From positions 1-6,794 of the forward strand of contig JAISMD010000010.1 in NCBI GenBank assembly GCA_031276935.1: a DNA stretch of 6,794 nucleotides, written 5' to 3'. Shown here piece by piece: positions 4,481 through 6,794 of this stretch. The stretch's first letter is position 1; every line of letters starts with the position of its first letter. Source of the stretch: Puniceicoccales bacterium (lineage in GTDB: Bacteria; Verrucomicrobiota; Verrucomicrobiia; Opitutales; LL51). The notes beneath the pieces were generated by a model. It was not told where the DNA came from. It saw nothing but the letters and a program-made list of their open reading frames with translations, and did not search any database. The position numbers were made by a program, and so were the translations under genes.

Positions 4481-5941
4481 ATGGATTCTGTCCCTATACC
4501 CGATTCGAGTGACGTCTTTCACGTCAGAAAAATGAAACTCGCCCAAATGCGCCGTGACGGCTTCGACCCCTTCCGCCAAAATGTCCCCCAAAGCCATACG
4601 AGTAAACAAGCCCTCAATGCCTACGAAGATCATTCCAATGAATGGTTTTCCCTGGCTGGACGTATCGTCGTTTTCCGCGACATGGGTAAGGCCAGTTTCA
4701 TTAAACTTCTCGACCGCGACGGTAAAATTCAAGTCTACGTTTCCCAAAATGACCTGGGCGAAGAATCCTACGCCGCATTCAAAAAATTCGATATTGGCGA
4801 TATCATCGGCGTCACCGGTCCCCTCTTCAAAACTAAAACGGAGGAAATAACCCTCCGCGCCCAAAAAATTAACCTCGTCGCAAAATCCCTCCGCCCTCTC
4901 CCGGAAAAATGGCATGGCCTCACCAACGATGATCAAATTTATCGCCAACGTTACCTGGACCTTATCGTCAATCCGGAATCCCGGGATCGCGCCTTTAAAC
5001 GGACCCAAATCATTAGGGAAATCCGTCGATTCCTCTGGGACCGGGAATACACCGAAGTCGAAACCCCCAAGCTCCACCATATCGCCGGAGGTGCCGCCGC
5101 TAAACCATTCCTAACCCATATGAATGCCCTGAATCACGATTTCTATCTCCGCATCGCCCTCGAACTTTACCTGAAACGCATGTTGGTTGCCGGTTTCGAT
5201 CGCGTTTTCGAACTGGGTCGCGTCTTTCGCAACGAAGGTCTTTCCCGGAAACATAATCCCGAATTCACCATGATCGAACTCTACCAGGCCTACGCCGATC
5301 ACTTTACCATGATGGAACTTGTCCAAAGCCTCATTCTCCATCTCTGCAAAACCGTTCTTGGTACAACCACAATCCAACGCTACGATGGCGTTTCCATCGA
5401 ACTCGGTGGGGAATGGCGACGGGCAAATTATTCCGATTTGGTCACGGAAGCCATGGACGATCCCCATTGGTTTTCCAAATCCCGGGAGGAAAAACTTCGC
5501 ATCTGCCGCCAACAAAATATCGAAGTCGACGACGCCAGCGAAGATTTCGAAATAACACAGGCCGCCTACAGTAAATTGGTCGAACCTAAACTCCTGAACC
5601 CAACCTTCGTCCTCCAACTCCCAAAGGAACTTTGTCCCCTCGCTAAATTGAACCAAAATAATCCCAATTTACTCGATGTCTTCGAACTGTGTATCAACGG
5701 TCAGGAAATCGCCCCCGCCTACTCGGAACAAAATGACCCCTTTATTCAAAGGCAAATGTTTGAAACCCAAATCGGAGAAGATGTGCAAAATTTGGATAAT
5801 GATTTTCTGTTGGCCCTTGAGTATGCTATGCCCCCCGCGGGAGGTATGGGAATCGGTATTGATCGCCTCGTTGTCCTACTCACCGGTGCCGAAAGCATCC
5901 GCGACGTTATTTTATTTCCCTCCCTGAGACCTGAAATTTAA
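4481..5941 (+). CDS. lysS: lysyl-tRNA synthetase, class II
   Basis: LysRS charges tRNA-Lys with lysine using ATP in the cytoplasm. The 486-residue protein is close to the usual bacterial length (E. coli LysS 505). It has a short N-terminal helix region, then an OB-fold anticodon-binding domain (about residues 54-135, 'FSLAGRIVVFRDMGKASFIKL'). The class II catalytic domain follows: 'YRQRYLDLI', the motif 1 region ending in 'EVETPKL', 'GGAAAKPFLTH', motif 2 'FELGRVFRNEG' (243-253) with 'HNPEFTMIELYQAY', the substrate-pocket stretch 'INGQEIAPAYSEQNDP', and motif 3 'GIGIDR' (457-462) with 'DVILFPSLRPE' at the C-terminus. All key motif residues are present, so it should be active. The ATG at 4481 lacks a Shine-Dalgarno site. 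It diverges from the 8-mer pilin gene across 112 bp and is followed after 38 bp by miaB on the same strand. Confidence 0.97.
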   Translation: MDSVPIPDSSDVFHVRKMKLAQMRRDGFDPFRQNVPQSHTSKQALNAYEDHSNEWFSLAGRIVVFRDMGKASFIKLLDRDGKIQVYVSQNDLGEESYAAFKKFDIGDIIGVTGPLFKTKTEEITLRAQKINLVAKSLRPLPEKWHGLTNDDQIYRQRYLDLIVNPESRDRAFKRTQIIREIRRFLWDREYTEVETPKLHHIAGGAAAKPFLTHMNALNHDFYLRIALELYLKRMLVAGFDRVFELGRVFRNEGLSRKHNPEFTMIELYQAYADHFTMMELVQSLILHLCKTVLGTTTIQRYDGVSIELGGEWRRANYSDLVTEAMDDPHWFSKSREEKLRICRQQNIEVDDASEDFEITQAAYSKLVEPKLLNPTFVLQLPKELCPLAKLNQNNPNLLDVFELCINGQEIAPAYSEQNDPFIQRQMFETQIGEDVQNLDNDFLLALEYAMPPAGGMGIGIDRLVVLLTGAESIRDVILFPSLRPEI

Positions 5942-5979
5942 TTTACGCCAAAAATATTTTTTCAATTCTAGCAGATAGC

Positions 5980-6794
5980 ATGGAGAAACGGGTATATATC
6001 AAGACCTACGGTTGCCAAATGAATGAGCGGGAATCGGAAAGTCTAAGGGCGATATTGGAGGATCGTGGGTACCGTATCGTTGGGGACGAGCACTCCGCGG
6101 ACATCGTTCTCCTCAATACCTGTAGCGTACGGGAACAAGCCGAGGCAAAGGCCATAGGGAAATCCAATCTCCTTGTGCGCGGAAAAAATCAAGGGAAATT
6201 GGTTGGTATTTTCGGTTGCATGGCACAGAATCTCGGTGAAACACTACGGCAAAAATCTCCCAACACCCGTCTCATCGTCGGCCCCAATGCCGTGGAAAAA
6301 ATTCCCGAATATCTCGACCAACTCATCCGGGATCATCGACACTCCATCGTGGACCGGGAAATACGTCCCATTGACAAAGAATTCGCCGCAGCCCATGAAC
6401 AAAATCAACTTAAACCCTCCATGTTTGTCGGGATTATGCAGGGATGCAATATGCGTTGCAGCTACTGCATCGTACCCAAGACGCGGGGACCGGAACAGTA
6501 CCGTCCCATGGAGGACATTTTCAATGAAATTTATTGGCTCGGTGAACGGGGTGTGAAGGAAATCACCTTACTGGGACAGATTGTCAATCACTACGGAACG
6601 GCCAAGATGCCTTGGATTAAAGGGAAAAGTCCATTTGTACAGCTTTTAGAAAAGATTCACAGCATTGATCCTATTCGTCGCATAGATTTTTTGTCCCCCC
6701 ATCCCACCGGTTTCAAAGAGGATTTGATCGACGCCTATGCCTATCTACCCAAACTTTGCTACCACGATCATCTTCCATTTCAAAGCGGTTCCAA
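5980..6794 (+). CDS. miaB: MiaB, tRNA-2-methylthio-N6-dimethylallyladenosine synthase (3' end outside window)
   Basis: MiaB is a radical-SAM methylthiotransferase that adds the 2-methylthio group to i6A37 of tRNAs, using two [4Fe-4S] clusters. The first 271 codons are present and the frame runs off the window. The N-terminal UPF0004 domain has the three cluster cysteines Cys12 ('TYGCQMNERESE'), Cys48 ('LNTCSVRE') and Cys80 ('FGCMAQ'). The radical-SAM CxxxCxxC motif is Cys156-Cys160-Cys163 ('GCNMRCSYCIVP'), followed by 'TRGPEQYRP', 'LLGQIVNHYG' (usual LLGQNVNSYG, so Ile replaces the first Asn) and 'HLPFQSGS'. 'YGCQMN' separates it from RimO and MtaB. The start at 5980 gives the standard family N-terminus. 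The 38-bp gap after lysS holds no clear terminator or Shine-Dalgarno site, so co-transcription with lysS is likely; both act on tRNA. Confidence 0.96.
   Translation, partial: MEKRVYIKTYGCQMNERESESLRAILEDRGYRIVGDEHSADIVLLNTCSVREQAEAKAIGKSNLLVRGKNQGKLVGIFGCMAQNLGETLRQKSPNTRLIVGPNAVEKIPEYLDQLIRDHRHSIVDREIRPIDKEFAAAHEQNQLKPSMFVGIMQGCNMRCSYCIVPKTRGPEQYRPMEDIFNEIYWLGERGVKEITLLGQIVNHYGTAKMPWIKGKSPFVQLLEKIHSIDPIRRIDFLSPHPTGFKEDLIDAYAYLPKLCYHDHLPFQSGS

Noticed and set aside
4403..5080. A 225-codon minus-strand frame opposite the start of lysS
   Set aside because: It lies antisense to conserved lysS codons, resembles no family, and would overlap the pilin promoter; a shadow of lysS codon bias.
5111..5656. 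A 181-codon minus-strand frame inside lysS
   Set aside because: It is opposite the highly conserved class II core (motif 2 and following) and has no independent support.
5942..5979. A terminator or small RNA between lysS and miaB
   Set aside because: Only an AT-rich 38-bp gap without a stable hairpin.

Overview
The window is bacterial and, by inference, from a host-associated or gut-type member of the Verrucomicrobiota (Opitutia/Puniceicoccales-like). This rests on the 'KAFTLIEV...AIIAILLAILLPGM' prepilin leaders with Ala at -1, a style common in the PVC group, on the character of the class II LysRS, and on starts without Shine-Dalgarno sites. No rRNA or other phylogenetic marker is present, so the placement is tentative. 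No tRNA, CRISPR array, IS element or phage gene is visible.

Layout: (1) 2-952 (+) is the 3' part of a PfkB-family sugar/nucleoside kinase, cut by the window edge. (2) 949-2469 (-) is a full-length GH77 (MalQ, 4-alpha-glucanotransferase) homologue converging on the kinase; their stop codons share one CTAG palindrome. The reading frame is intact, but all three GH77 catalytic carboxylates appear to be replaced, so it looks like a pseudoenzyme. (3) 2583-3467 (-) and 3571-4368 (-) are two tandem paralogues with a prepilin-type N-terminus. Each carries a different short tandem repeat between its start codon and the prepilin cleavage site: 21 copies of a 5-mer in one and 4.75 copies of an 8-mer in the other. 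(4) 4481-5941 (+) is lysS, divergent from the pilin pair. (5) 5980 to the end (+) is the 5' part of miaB, 38 bp after lysS and probably co-transcribed.

The most notable part is the pilin pair, which reads as a two-locus phase-variation cassette. Neither repeat unit is a multiple of 3 and neither contains a stop in any frame. Both repeats sit in the leader peptide expected to be cut off by prepilin peptidase, so copy-number changes should switch expression without changing the mature protein. In the sequenced allele the 8-mer gene is in frame with its ATG (ON). The 5-mer gene is in frame only with a TTG; two nearby ATGs, 5 nt apart, lie in the other two frames and would become productive at 22/19 or 20/23 units. 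The two proteins are nearly identical in three blocks and strongly divergent in three others, as expected of a variable surface or filament component. The housekeeping genes on either side (lysS, miaB) look ordinary.
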